Positions 42,990 through 53,654 of a stretch of DNA of 64,000 nt are shown here, piece after piece. The notes under the pieces are model-generated. The model made no database searches. It was not told the origin of the DNA and saw only the letters and a list, made by a program, of their open reading frames with translations. Made by a program: the position numbers and the translations under genes. Source of the stretch: Astropecten irregularis (Eukaryota > Echinodermata > Asteroidea > Paxillosida > Astropectinidae); contig OZ020256.1 in assembly GCA_963971285.1 (NCBI GenBank), positions 8,558,541 through 8,622,540 of the forward strand, given 5' to 3'. Within the stretch, counting starts at the first letter, position 1. Each line of letters starts with the position of its first letter.

Positions 42990-44570
42990 GCCACTCACCA
43001 CGAGCTCACCAACATCGGCCGGGGAGAATCATCTCGCGGTAGTCGAGCCGAAGACCACGAGACCGGCACGGGGTAGCGACAACGAGCGACCCCCTTGCCT
43101 GCCGTAACCGCACGGCTGTCACTTCCGGACACGCCCGGTGCGAGCATCCTAAATCTGGCTGGTTCATTATCTGGGGCAAACCCGAGACGGTCTTGAGTCC
43201 GAGTATGGACAGTTATCGGGAATCCCGGCGGTGGATATTTCTCCGGCCAGCGACACAAGCCGCGCCGGTTAAACAAAGAAACATAAGCAGAAGCGGACCT
43301 CGTCGATTTCTTCGAAAAAAGAAAACGCACCGCTCTCACCGCAAGGATGTAGGTAAAAGCGTGACCCGGGCGGAGTTCGTTGCTGGCGTTCCAAAACGTC
43401 AGCAACGCTTTGTCGGTCCTGGCGCAAAGGCAGGTCGGATCGACAGCGGACCCGCATCGAGCGCACCCTGAACCTTCCCCAATCCTCAATCTCAACTTGC
43501 CGATGCGGAAGGGGCGGGATGTGACCGCACCCGGCCGGCGACACTGCTCTAGGGATCGATTCGGTGAGACCTGCCACCCTCCTGGCGGGCGTGGCACGCA
43601 CCGGGATCACCCGCGGAGCTGTCCATTCATCCACAATCGGGATTTCGGCCGATGAGTTAGAAATTGAGGACGAGGGTGCACACCCATCAGCGGCCCTATC
43701 TTTGGATAATTCACGTGATGTTCCTTCAAACCAGGAAGGATCAGTGCAGGCAGTTTGAGCCTTTCTTCATACGAGACTCAGCTCCGCTTAGTCCAGAGAG
43801 AAATGGGGTCAGGGAGAACAAGCTGTCAGCTGACGGGGTAAAGCAACCCCCAAGTCGGGATTCATTGATAAACAGAAAGCTAAAATGGAAGTACTCTTGA
43901 ATTTAAGACCGGGCTGCAAGGTTCGGAATTCGCACGAACGCCTTCTTGCTGCTACTTTCCGAATACCTGGTCTGTGCATGCGAGGCACAATCACCAGTCC
44001 CCGCCGACTTAATGGTGGAGGCCTTCAAGTGCCTTGATGAAGGACTACGCACCGCCTTTGACCAGTTCACAAGAATCTCATTCTTAACTACTTCCTCACG
44101 GCGAACGAGTGTCCTTAGTGCTATGGACATTCCATACGAAGGAGTGAAAAAGAGACTTCAGGACCTCATTCCGCTGGGCAAGGACCTGTTCGTTGGCCAG
44201 TTCCATGATGTTATGGAATCGGATAGACACCACCAAGAAGCTCTCCCTTCGCTATGGCACTGGCAACACGGGAGGGCGTATCGTGCCGAAACGAACCCCT
44301 CAAACCAGACCCTCTTTTCGGCCCGCGACTCGGAAGCCCTTTAAGCCGTTCAGGAGTTCAAAGCAGCAAGCGCCGAGAACTTCAGCAGGCACTGTCGTGG
44401 CCGAAACACACCCACATTCAACCCGAGGACCTCATCCCAATGTTCAGTGGGGTGCTAGGGGACGCGGAGGCGGGCAGCCCACCCCGGTACTCCGGAGGTT
44501 GGCGGCGCTGACTATTTCGATACGCGGCTAGCCCCCGAACCTGGACCCGTCGGGGCCGTTTAAGCCATTA
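42990..44570 (+). pseudogene. DIRS gag-like region
   Basis: The clearest part (43946-44344) reads LMVEAFKCLDEGLRTAFDQF, then SRRTSVLSAMDIPYEGVKKR, then LGKDLFVGQFHDVM. This resembles the segment of DIRS gag proteins with a short domain ending in LFG. It is broken upstream by several frame changes. An older copy of 43125-43545 lies at 9485-9960. Confidence 0.65.
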
Positions 44571-44601
44571 CACAGGGTCCTGGCAAGAAATCCCAATCAC
44601 C

Positions 44602-45565
44602 TTGGACAGATGGGTACTCGCTACAATAGGTCAAGAATACAAACTGGAGTTCACGAGCACCCCTCCGTCCGACACGATACTCCGCCATACACCATCCCCG
44701 GCCGACCTGGGGAAATGCACGATTCTAGAAAGCGAGGTTTCCTCTCTCATAGAAAAGCAGGCAATAGAGAGAGTCAACCCAAGTCAGGGAGTCCACGGAT
44801 TCCTTTCGACCTTCTTCCTGACACCCAAAAAGGGCTCAGGCGAATGGCGGCCCATAATCAATCTAAAGCTGCTCAACATGTTTATTCGCCCCCGCAGGTT
44901 TCGACTGGACACACTTCGAACCTTCATAGAAGCAGTGCCATTCCCGGCATGGGCGACATCCCTAGACTTAAAGGACGCCTACCTCCACATCCCAATTCAT
45001 CCCGGGTGCCGGAGATTCCTCCGATTTATGTACGAAGGCCAGATCTACCAGTTCTCTGCCCTTCCGTTCAGCCTGTCCATATATCCCCAAGGGTCTACAC
45101 CCGAGTGACCAGGACGCTGGCAGCACATCTCCGCAAAACGAACATCACAATCTTCCAGTACTAAGACGATTGGTTATAGTGATTGGGGAGTCGAGCACCG
45201 ACACTGCGGAAGCAATGCGGCACACCTACGATCTTACAACTCGGCTGGGATTTATCATAAATCACAAGAAATCCCATCCCACACCATCACAAACCCCGAC
45301 CTTCCTCGGAGCAGTCCTCGACCTGCGAAGGGGTATAGCGAAGCCAATAGAGGAACGCATCGTCAACCTCCAATGTGTAAATGCTTTTCCTGTCAAGCGA
45401 ATCGGCACCAGCAGTTGCGTGGTTGTGACTGCTGGGTCTAATGGCAAGCATGGTGGTCCTTATACCATGGTGCCGGCTGCGAATGCGGCCGCTACAGCTC
45501 CACCCTCTAGCACATTACCGCCCCAAGCGGGACCCTACCTGCCTACTTGTGCCAGTCAATAAGTG
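44602..45565 (+). pseudogene. DIRS reverse transcriptase
   Basis: A 168-codon frame (44602-45108) carries FFLTPKKGSGEWRPIINLK, SLDLKDAYLHIPIHP and RFLRFMYEGQIYQFSALPF, the fingers and palm motifs of DIRS-group RT. After a frame change the active site reads Y, stop, DDWL at 45159-45173: the codon after the tyrosine is TAA where the family has leucine. Downstream, FLGAVLDLRRG (about 45300) is the conserved segment before RNase H. It is dead by at least one stop and one frameshift. Confidence 0.85.
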
Positions 45566-45629
45566 CATCCACGTTCACCTGCGGTGGTGGATTGACAAAC
45601 GGAACCTAGACTGCGGTCTGCAATTCCAC

Positions 45630-45810
45630 AGTCAGGGCAGGAGGTCACAATCACCACCGACGCGTCCACCGACGCGTCCACTCCCAACCGGGAGCTACCC
45701 TTACCCCTCTTCAGGCATCGGGGGAATGGGGCCAGGAGTTTCAGGGTCTCCACATCAATGTCCTAGAGCTCCAGGCTGTATTCAATGCCATGCGTAGTTC
45801 CAGACGTCAA
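45630..45810 (+). pseudogene. DIRS RNase H remnant
   Basis: A frame reads VTITTDASTDAS, then SGEWGQEFQGLHINVLELQA. The first Asp of RNase H sits in TTDAS. A 12-bp tandem duplication (CACCGACGCGTC twice) has inserted four extra residues just after it. The rest of the domain is interrupted. Confidence 0.7.
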
Positions 45811-46719
45811 TCAGGGGCAGGGCAGTGCTGATCAGGTCCGACAACACGACTGTGGTGTCATACATAAACCGCCAGGGCGGCAACCGATCAGCCACGTTGT
45901 GCCTACTGACGTGACAGGTTTACCAGTGGACAATGGGGAAGAACGTACGTAGTCTTATACCAGTGGACAATGGAGAACAACGTAGTCTTCGTGCAGTCCA
46001 CATCCCTGGCAAGCGAGAACTTCCTGGCAGAATGCCCTCTCGAGGAGAACGGTCGTTCCTAAGGAGTGAGCCCTCTATGGTGAAGTGGCACAGATGATTA
46101 GCGCTCATCGACAGACCCCACATTATACCTGTTCGCGTCAACCGAGAATGCCAGAGCACCGGTGTTCTGCACCGGATTTCCGCACCCGCAGGCTTGGGCA
46201 ACAGACGCGCTACTTATACAAATGGGACGGCATGTTCGCCTACGCATTCCCTCCACATGTCACTACTCCCCAGGGTAATATCCTAAATAAATAGAGCAAG
46301 AACAGTGCCATGTTCTTCTCGTCGCCCCGTTATGGCCTCGCCAATCATGGTTTCCCAGACTGATAAGGCTCCTAGTGCAGACTCCATTGATCCTGCCCCT
46401 CAGGCCGGACATCATCTCGCAGCTGAAGTCTGGGATCATGCATCCGAAGCCGGATGATCTTCACCTGACCTGTTGGTCTCTTTGCAACGAATATTCCAGG
46501 CAGGAGGCCCTTCCAAGAGGCCGCCGCCATGGCCGCATGAGGACGACGTGCCTCGACCCGGCAAGTCTACAGTAGCAGGCTACGACATTTTAGGTCGTGG
46601 TGCATGGAGCGATCGCTGGATCCAACCTCTGCATCTGCGTCAAAGGCTTTCCTGATGGCTCGCCGGTATCGGACAGCCAACCGAGCGACCACCTGTACGT
46701 TGACTCATACTAACATGGG

Positions 46720-47433
46720 ACCTAGGACATGTCCTGCAGATGCTTACCATCGGTCAGGCATCACTGCTGCACATGACCTATAAAGCTCGCGTTCCTCCTA
46801 GCAGTTGCAACATCACGCCGGGGGAGCGAGCTTCAAGTATTAACTATTGCCGAGGGTCACATGCGCTGGGAACACAGTAGGGTGCGACCTGTCCCAGCAG
46901 TTGGCTTCCTGACCAAAAACCAGACCTCCTCGTTTGACCCACCAGACATCTTCGTGCCCAGCATCGGATCGCAATCTGGGGTCCCTTCGGACAAGCTCTG
47001 GTGCCCAGTAAGGGTCCTGAAATGGTACCTATCACGAACAAAACAACTCAGAGGGGCTACTCGGCAGTTGTTTGTGATAACAACCCGTCCACATAGCCCT
47101 GCAGCTCGTGACACCATTGGACGCTGGGTAGTGTCCGCCATCAAGTTTGCCAACCAAAACTGGCCAATTCCTGCTGACAAGCAGGCCCAACAGAACATAC
47201 GTGCCTACGACGTCTTTAAGTCAACAGCGCACGCGCATGTGCGTGCGCGTGCGCTGTTGGCTTTAAGGCCGGTTCTCAAAAGTCTCCCATTGCGGACATC
47301 TGCAAGGCGGCATGCCGGGTTACCCTCCACATTCTCCTCGTGCTACCTGAGGGATGTGCTACAGTCGGAGGGCATCTCAGGCAGGACAGTGCTGACGGCG
47401 GCAAAGTCAGCAGCCCAGAAAGCTACCTCCTAA
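46720..47433 (+). pseudogene. DIRS tyrosine recombinase
   Basis: The frame at 46861-47433 reads GHMRWE-like MRWEHSRVRPVPAVGFLTKN, KLWCPVRVLKWYLSRTKQLR, and finally TFSSCYLRDVLQSEGISGRT with the expected tyrosine nucleophile (CYLRD). The H-x-x-R region appears as RAYDVFKS, with His replaced by Tyr, and is followed at once by a 16-bp-arm hairpin (47222-47259) that adds about 15 codons. The N-terminal part lies in other frames before 46861. Probably inactive. Confidence 0.8.
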
Positions 47434-47585
47434 ATAGATGCTCCCTGAATACAGCCAAGATCATCAGTTAAGGTGGTGACATCCCTACCTGTGACCAATT
47501 GTCTTAGGCTTGTTTATTATCGCCTTTTTCCACCTCTTACAGTGGTGCTACTCTGCATAGGTAGATGTTATTTGAGTAAGCGCAG

Positions 47586-47690
47586 TAGACCCCCCCCCCC
47601 CCCCCAGTAGTGTGGGTCGAGTCTACTAGTGAATACTCCCGTCCACCTCCCCATTTATTTGGGCAAGTATCACTAGTACCCACACTACTG
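47586..47690. repeat. Inverted repeat with C run beside the DIRS right end
   Basis: After a 19-C run (47588-47606), CAGTAGTGTGGGTCGAGTC, then TACTAGTGAATAC, is mirrored by TATCACTAGTACCCACACTA, then CTGGGG, at 47667-47692. The same motif set occurs at 6590-6660. Confidence 0.7.
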
Positions 47691-48714
47691 GGGTGGTCGT
47701 TGTTTTACTAATTTATGGATAAATACACGATTGAAGGCGGAACATTTGTAACGGTCTGTTTCTACCACCACCATCTTCATACCCTGTAAGTTAAAGGTAA
47801 ATCTGTGAACATTTCTGTTTTTGTTTTCTTACCAAAGTATGATACTAGGACCTACTACGTTGATATTGTGGCGGTCTCGTCCCTGTTGACCTGCTACCCG
47901 GTCTGGCCGACTCACACGCAAGAGCGGTCTGGCTCGGGGAGCCGGTGACGCCGATCCGTTTTAACGGCAGTTTACCGCCTGGCCCGCAGCACACCACTAA
48001 GGATCTCTAAGCGCTGGTCGGAGCTTTCACGCGCCCTAAGCTTACACACTTTGGGACGGCAAGAACAATGAGGATGACGGACGAATGGGTTTATGTATAA
48101 CACAAAGATAGGCCTCGCCTTTATTTTCCGACCACGTGCCTGCGCCTTCGCAGAGGCGCTTCGCTTTTAAACTGAATCTTTATGATTTATTCAAATCACA
48201 GTCGACATAAATCACGAGCAATACAGCACATCAACTTTATTTGTCAATATGGCCTAAGGATTAATTTTTGATGTATGGATTGTAACTTTCCCGAATCCGA
48301 ATAACCCTATCAAACTTGCAACAGGGACTTCCCGCTCTTGCCGAGTTCCACCACTGGCTACATATTAACTCACGAGTACAAGGGACGCAGAAACTATTAG
48401 GTTTGTCCTGGTCGGCTGTCTGACAGCAAAGCGAGCGAGGCACGCCTTCCGCGTGCTTTTATAAGGCTGACAACCTAACAAATTAGCTTAGCTGGGTACC
48501 AACCAGGCATATTTATTCTATGAATATTAAGAATCGACACCCTAGAAATCAGTCCCGCATTGCGTTACAATATTACACAATACCCTTACCCTAAAAGTAA
48601 ATTTAAAATCCGATGTCGAGTTTTGTCAAATCGAACTTATATAGCACAGCTACTCACTCAGTTTAAATGTCGTAAAGTCTTGCGCCATAAACAGATAACG
48701 TTTATACATACTGT
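47691..48714. other. No gene seen
   Basis: The first 120 bp resemble 35480-35620. The remainder shows only short frames. Confidence 0.45.
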
Positions 48715-50056
48715 ATAAGGCGCGTGTATCTGGACACCGATGTCCAATATGGGTTCCGTCACTCTAGATCTACTGGTGACTTTTTGTCTATGGTCACTGA
48801 GCACCTGAACAGGATATTAGATCTCCGTGGTGAGGCGAGGCTTGTTGCTCTTGATATATCTAAGGCCTTTGATCGAGTCTGGCACAAAGGTCTCATCCAT
48901 AAGCTCAAGTCCTACGGCATCTGTTGTCAACTTCTCAATCTAATCTCAGATTTTCTTAGCAATCGAAAATTCACTGTTGTTCACGAGGGGCAGTCCTCTT
49001 CCATCCACAGCGTCAACGCAGGTGGGACACCTGCGTTGACGCAAGGCTCTGTATTGGGACCAACTTTGTTCTTGCTTTATATCAATGACCTGCCTGACTC
49101 TATATCATCTTAGATTGCCATCTACGCTGACGACACAACCCTGTATACAACATATCTTGGTCCCCGGTTTTCCACTCATCAAGCCCAAGCTAGTAATGAT
49201 CTCAACCATGATCTTATGTATGTCACCAATTTGGGGAACGAATGGCTCGTCACCTTCAATGAAAAGAAAACTCACCTGTTATCTGTCTCAAGATCTACAT
49301 CTACATCGTCTATTCGTCCTACCTTGTCCATGAACTCTTCAGGAAGTTAGTGACATCAGGTTACTTGGTCTTGACATCACCAATAAACTCTCCTGGGACA
49401 AAGTACATCAGTGGTATTGCCAAAAGGGCCTCTCAACGTGTAGGTTTGTCTATACCGTGCACGGAAATGCCTTTCCCCCCTGTCATTCTGTACTTATACA
49501 AGACGACAATCCGCCCTGTTATAGAGTACTGTTGTCACATCTGGTCCGGTGCTCCAGCTTGTCACTTTTCTCTGTTGGACATAATACAGCGTCGTGTTGT
49601 TAACCTGGTGGGCCAAGAATTGTCATCTTCCTTGGAACCCCTCTCACATCGGCGCAATGTATCTTCACTGAGCCTGTTTTACAGATACTATCACGGCATG
49701 TGTTCTAATGGTATTTCGTTGGTCGTCCCTGTTGACCGCCCCTCACAACGAACCACTCGCCTCTCAGTCAAAACCCATCCTCATACAGTCGTGACTCCCA
49801 AATGCAGGTCCAAGGGGTATGCTATGAGTTTCTTTCCACGTACTGCTTCACTCTGGAACTCCTTACCTGCATCCTGTTTCCCTGCTGTATGTAATTTGTC
49901 TAAGTTCAAGTGCAATGTGAATAGGCTTCTGTTATCCTAATTCTGTGCACTTTCTTTTCCTTTCTCTTTCTTTTTTAGCCCTCACCTCGAGTGGCCTTTG
50001 TGCCTTGTGTTGGGCGACTTGCCGACTTCCATAAAAAAACATAAAAAAAAACATTC
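48715..50056 (+). pseudogene. 5'-truncated LINE (CR1/Jockey-like reverse transcriptase)
   Basis: RT motifs in order: VQYGFRHSRST, LVALDISKAFDRVWHKGL, TQGSVLGPTLFLLYINDLPD, then after a TAG stop near 49111 the active site IYADDTTLYT. Later frames carry IRPVIEYCCHIWSGAPACH, LEPLSHRRNVSSLSLFYRY and FFPRTASLWNSLPASCFPA, typical of the C-terminal part of CR1/Jockey-group LINEs. No endonuclease is present. The 3' end is CTTCC followed by ATAAAAAAACATAAAAAAAA. A stop and frameshifts make it dead. Confidence 0.88.
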
Positions 50057-50239
50057 AAAGGCGCCTGTCTTAAGAGCCTCGGTCCAGGGCAGTACTTGAA
50101 AGGTCTCGTCAGCATAGGTGCTCAGGCGGGTTCGAGGAACAAACTGCAACTTGCCTGATGACCACGTGGTCGATTTCACAGATTTGCGATTCATCTTTTA
50201 GATGAGTTGTTCATGTTTCCATAGTAACTGGCATTGTGA

Positions 50240-50640
50240 CATCACACTTTGCTTTAGCAGTTAAGATTGACACGCAGTCTTTGGCCTTTCGTGAAATCGA
50301 GCTGATGCTGCGGAACTATAAATATGTTTGCCATAAAGTGCTTTGAATGTGAGTAAGATGGTCTTCATATTGTATCCTATACTTGATAGGCAGCCAAGTG
50401 AAGTGCTTGGAAAATAGGGTGTGATGTGTGCTAATTTCTTGTACCCAGTAAGCATTCTTAAGAAGTTGGAAGCGATGGAGCATGTTTTGGAGAGCTATTC
50501 GAGAAATCAAGTCTGAAAGTTGTGAAAGCATGAATAAAGCTGTTCTGCTGCCTGATCTGTAAGCATTCGTCGGATTCGTTTGGCATATGTGTGAGACCCG
50601 TTTGTCGAAAGTCATGTGCTGACCAAACACAACGCCATAT
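50240..50640 (-). pseudogene. LINE C-terminal fragment, minus strand
   Basis: Minus-strand frames read FGQHMTFDKRVSHICQTN, ALQNMLHRFQLLKNAYWVQ, TWLPIKYRIQYEDHL and ILLTFKALYGKHIYS. The order GVxFDxxMTFxxHV..., LHWLPIxYRI, LLLTFKALHG is typical of the region after RT in CR1/Jockey-type LINEs. It is tail to tail with the LINE at 48715-50056 and is a different family. Confidence 0.75.
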
Positions 50641-52114
50641 TGGCGTGCACAATATACCTGGGTTTTCGCTAACCTCTATGTTGGGGGGGGGGGGGGTTAT
50701 TATCGTTATGATGTCGTTATGCACACTCACATGAGCTGTTTAACATTTCTATAAGCCGATTCTTGATTCTCCTATAGACATTCGACATTAGTCTTGTAAG
50801 GAGAGCAAACATTCGTTGCACAAAACACACACTGTCTGACGATATTTCAGCCTACGCTGCTTCTTCTCTAGTCAATGTGATACACGCACTCGCCATTACA
50901 GCGAGCGAGCGTCTTTCACATACGTGCAGAATTCCGGATTAATTATGCAAGCCACTCCAGACCTATCTAAGGTACTTCGGAACTGTACCCGCAAACTTCT
51001 GTTTTTATACCTGTTGCCTTAAAATGGATGTAAGAGATGGAGCCGGATCCTGAGCCCAAGCCTCCGTTTCGTAAACGCCTCTATCTACCTTCTGCCACGC
51101 GGAGGCACGAAACTGACCAATAAACATCCTCCGTCACGATCCTGACGGAAATGTTCTCAAAACAGATCTGATTGGCTGATGTGCCCGCGTGGCATGCACG
51201 CATGTATCAGACATTCGTACGTAGAGGCACGGAGTAGAATGGGTGACACTTGGACTACTTCTCCTGGTGATTCCGGCGGAATAGATGGTTCTGCATCGTT
51301 CCAACCTCGCCTTGGGTTGACTAACTTGGGCAGAAAACTCCAGCCTTGCCTTGGGGAGGAGTTCACTACACCCTGCCACGGCAGCGGGTATCGTGGCCTG
51401 AATCAACGACCGAAGGGCGGAGAGTGATCTTCCCTCGCCATGTGCCATCGTCAGATTCCGTGCTTCCAGTTTCGGTTGCATGACCTTGGTTTATGTTATG
51501 GGCTTTTACCTCGCCGTTTCCATCCGGTCACTCCGTTAATAATTTTCCGACAACCCTCGCCGGCCATCTTTGGAATCTTCCTGCGATGCCCTTCGACACG
51601 TCCATGTGAGCATTATCATTTTACGGCATACCGCCGTACGTGGTTCATGTTTGGACACCCTTGCCTGCCTGAAGTGCCGAGTTTCATCGTTGACAACGAC
51701 GGTCGAAAATCCTGCCGTTAGTGCAGCCTTACCTGCTTAATATCGAGCTCGGTAACTTCGAAAATACCAACGAGCAAGGGAACCGCTCCGTTTTTCTGTT
51801 GATTTGGATTTGCAAATTTGCATTTGGGTCATTCCATGTCAGACTAACGCACTTTTTTACCTTAGGTTCTTCTATTTTTATAAAAATGGTTTGCATGTAG
51901 GTATCAATGAGTAATGAATGTATGCCAATTTTTAGTTGAATCCCTCCTCCCATGTGGCCGGTACGCATTGTCCCTTAAAGAGGATCTTCAACACTCAACA
52001 AACCTCGCTTTATTTGTTAGAACTATAATCATTAAATTACTTGACATGAGAAAAACAAAATTTATCTCACACTGAACACAGAAAGAGAGTCTTTTTGATG
52101 ATTTTTCTCTCCAC
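50641..52114. other. No gene identified
   Basis: Contains a 13-G run at 50683-50695 and several open frames without domains (51134-51481 minus, 51440-51721 plus). Transposon remnants are likely, but I cannot name them. Confidence 0.4.
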
Positions 52115-52600
52115 ATGCTCAACCCGCAAGCTAACCCAAAATTGAAACTGTCTGAATTTCGTCAATGGGGGCAGCAGACATTTCATGAAAAGGCTCCGTA
52201 CTATGACGTCATGAGCTATTCATTAAATGAACTGCTCGGTCTCTTATCAACAACAATCGAAGCAGTTCTCTCTGCACCACTCTTCCACCACAGTCTAGAA
52301 CTGGACAGGAACGTCACCATCCTGACAGACGCAGTGTTTTGAAGGTTGCAGCAAATTGTCTGCGAGGAAATCAGTGCCGGGCCACTGTCTCTCAACGTGC
52401 AGTTTCTACATATATCATTCAGCTACTCTCAATCTTCCTTGCCCTTTGTTCATTAGTCAGCCATCAACGAGATGTATGCATCCGTCTACTAATAGACAAC
52501 ACGACTGCTCTTTCTAGTATCAATCGCAAGGCGTACTTCAGGAATATCCAGCCTCTATTGTGGATGCCAGTTGGCCTTTCTTCAAAACATTAATGCAATG
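52115..52600 (+). pseudogene. DIRS-type RT/RNase H fragment (copy 5)
   Basis: Frames read LSEFRQWGQQTFHEKAPYYD, LLGLLSTTIEAVLSAPLFHH, then ALCSLVSHQRDVCIRLLIDN and TTALSSINRKA. The DNTTA-x-x-x-IN segment with a preceding V-x-IRLxxD is the RNase H signature of DIRS-like elements. It has stops and frame changes. Confidence 0.6.
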
Positions 52601-52769
52601 TTTTCACTGTTAAGCAACAATTTGAAAATGCATGGAAAGGGGGCATAATGGTAATGGCCCTTGGCCGGTTTCATGAAGCACTAATAATTATTGATCTTAA
52701 GTGTGAACTAATTAATCCTAATCCTAAAGATCTTTCCGGCAGTGAAAAAGAGCCAGAGTCATCCTTACC

Positions 52770-53610
52770 CAGACTCATTATAGTCTCCGAGCAAAACCGC
52801 CCAGAGGCAAAGTGCGGTTTTCAGCCAGGCAGAAGTACTGCCCCTTTTCTCTTGTTTTCATTGACCTGACCAAGGCCTTTGACACGGTCAACAGGAAAGC
52901 TCTTTGTACAGTTCTTGAGCGTATTGGATGCCCTCTGAAATTTGTGTGTATGATCAAGCTATAACGGCATGACTAAGCCAGGTCGTCTAACGGTAGCAAT
53001 GTTACGGTGTGAAGCAGGGCTGTGTCCTATTCAACGTTTTCTACTCGTGGCCCATGCAGAATCCGATCTGCAGCTAATATGCTGTACCACTTTACAAATG
53101 CATCCAAGCTCTTTGGCCTGTCAGTCAGTCTCGGCAAGACTGACGTGCTTTCACCAACCTGCAACCATATACCAACCCCTCGGCGCCAACCATCGCCATT
53201 GACGACACACTGCTTGCATTTCAAGTACCATCTCCTGCGATGGATCTCTGGATAAGGAAGTCGATGCTCGGATTAGCAAAGCTAGCCAAGGCGCTGGGAA
53301 GACTCGACCAACACAACCATTCGGCTTACTACGAAGCTGAGAGTTTACAATGCAGTTGTCTTACCTTCCCTCCTATGGTGGGGAATCATGGACGCTATAC
53401 CGCAGACACGTCAAAGAAGCGATACAAGGACGCTGTGAAAGCCAACCTCCAGGAGTGTGAGATAAAACCCAAGGAGCTGGAGAAGTGTGCCAGCGATCGA
53501 CAACACCTCAACCCACAAGGCTGCTGCCAATTTTGAGGTTACTCGTCGCCAGAAGCTCGCTCCTGCCAGAGACCAACGACTCAGATCAGATCAGTGCAGG
53601 CATTGCAAGA
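52770..53610 (+). pseudogene. RTE-like LINE fragment
   Basis: Frames read KCGFQPGRSTA, FIDLTKAFDTVNRKALCTVL, then, after damage, NASKLFGLSVSLGKTDVLSP, and near the end RYKDAVKANLQECEI and FEVTRRQKLAPARDQRLRSD. This order (QxGFRPGRST, DLTKAFDTVNR, LGLxVNxxKT, RYKDxxKxxL) is the family's RT plus C-terminal arrangement. The YADD segment is not visible, so part is deleted. Confidence 0.75.
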
Positions 53611-53654
53611 TTCTGTCAAAAGAAGAGAAGCGTATTTTAATCGCTACAGTCATG

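Larger units (their letters stand above)
41951..47600 (+). mobile_element. DIRS-type tyrosine-recombinase retrotransposon (main copy)
   Basis: Bounded by inverted repeats: GTCTACTGCGTTCATCTTAG with AGCATCTACCTATGCAT at 41954-41996, reversed with changes at 47553-47590. Coding order on the + strand is gag-like, RT, RNase H, tyrosine recombinase, the DIRS order, with no integrase or protease recognised. Every region has stops or frameshifts. Fragments of related elements occur at about 3840-6400, 6985-7620, 9485-9960, 31480-33900 and 52115-52600. The true ends may extend to about 47690 or 47830, as sequence there resembles other DIRS-adjacent repeats. Confidence 0.85.

Noticed and set aside
47221..47260. 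Intrinsic transcription terminator
   Set aside because: The strong GC hairpin has no T run, lies inside a recombinase reading frame and is in a eukaryotic genome, so a small inserted palindrome is a better explanation.
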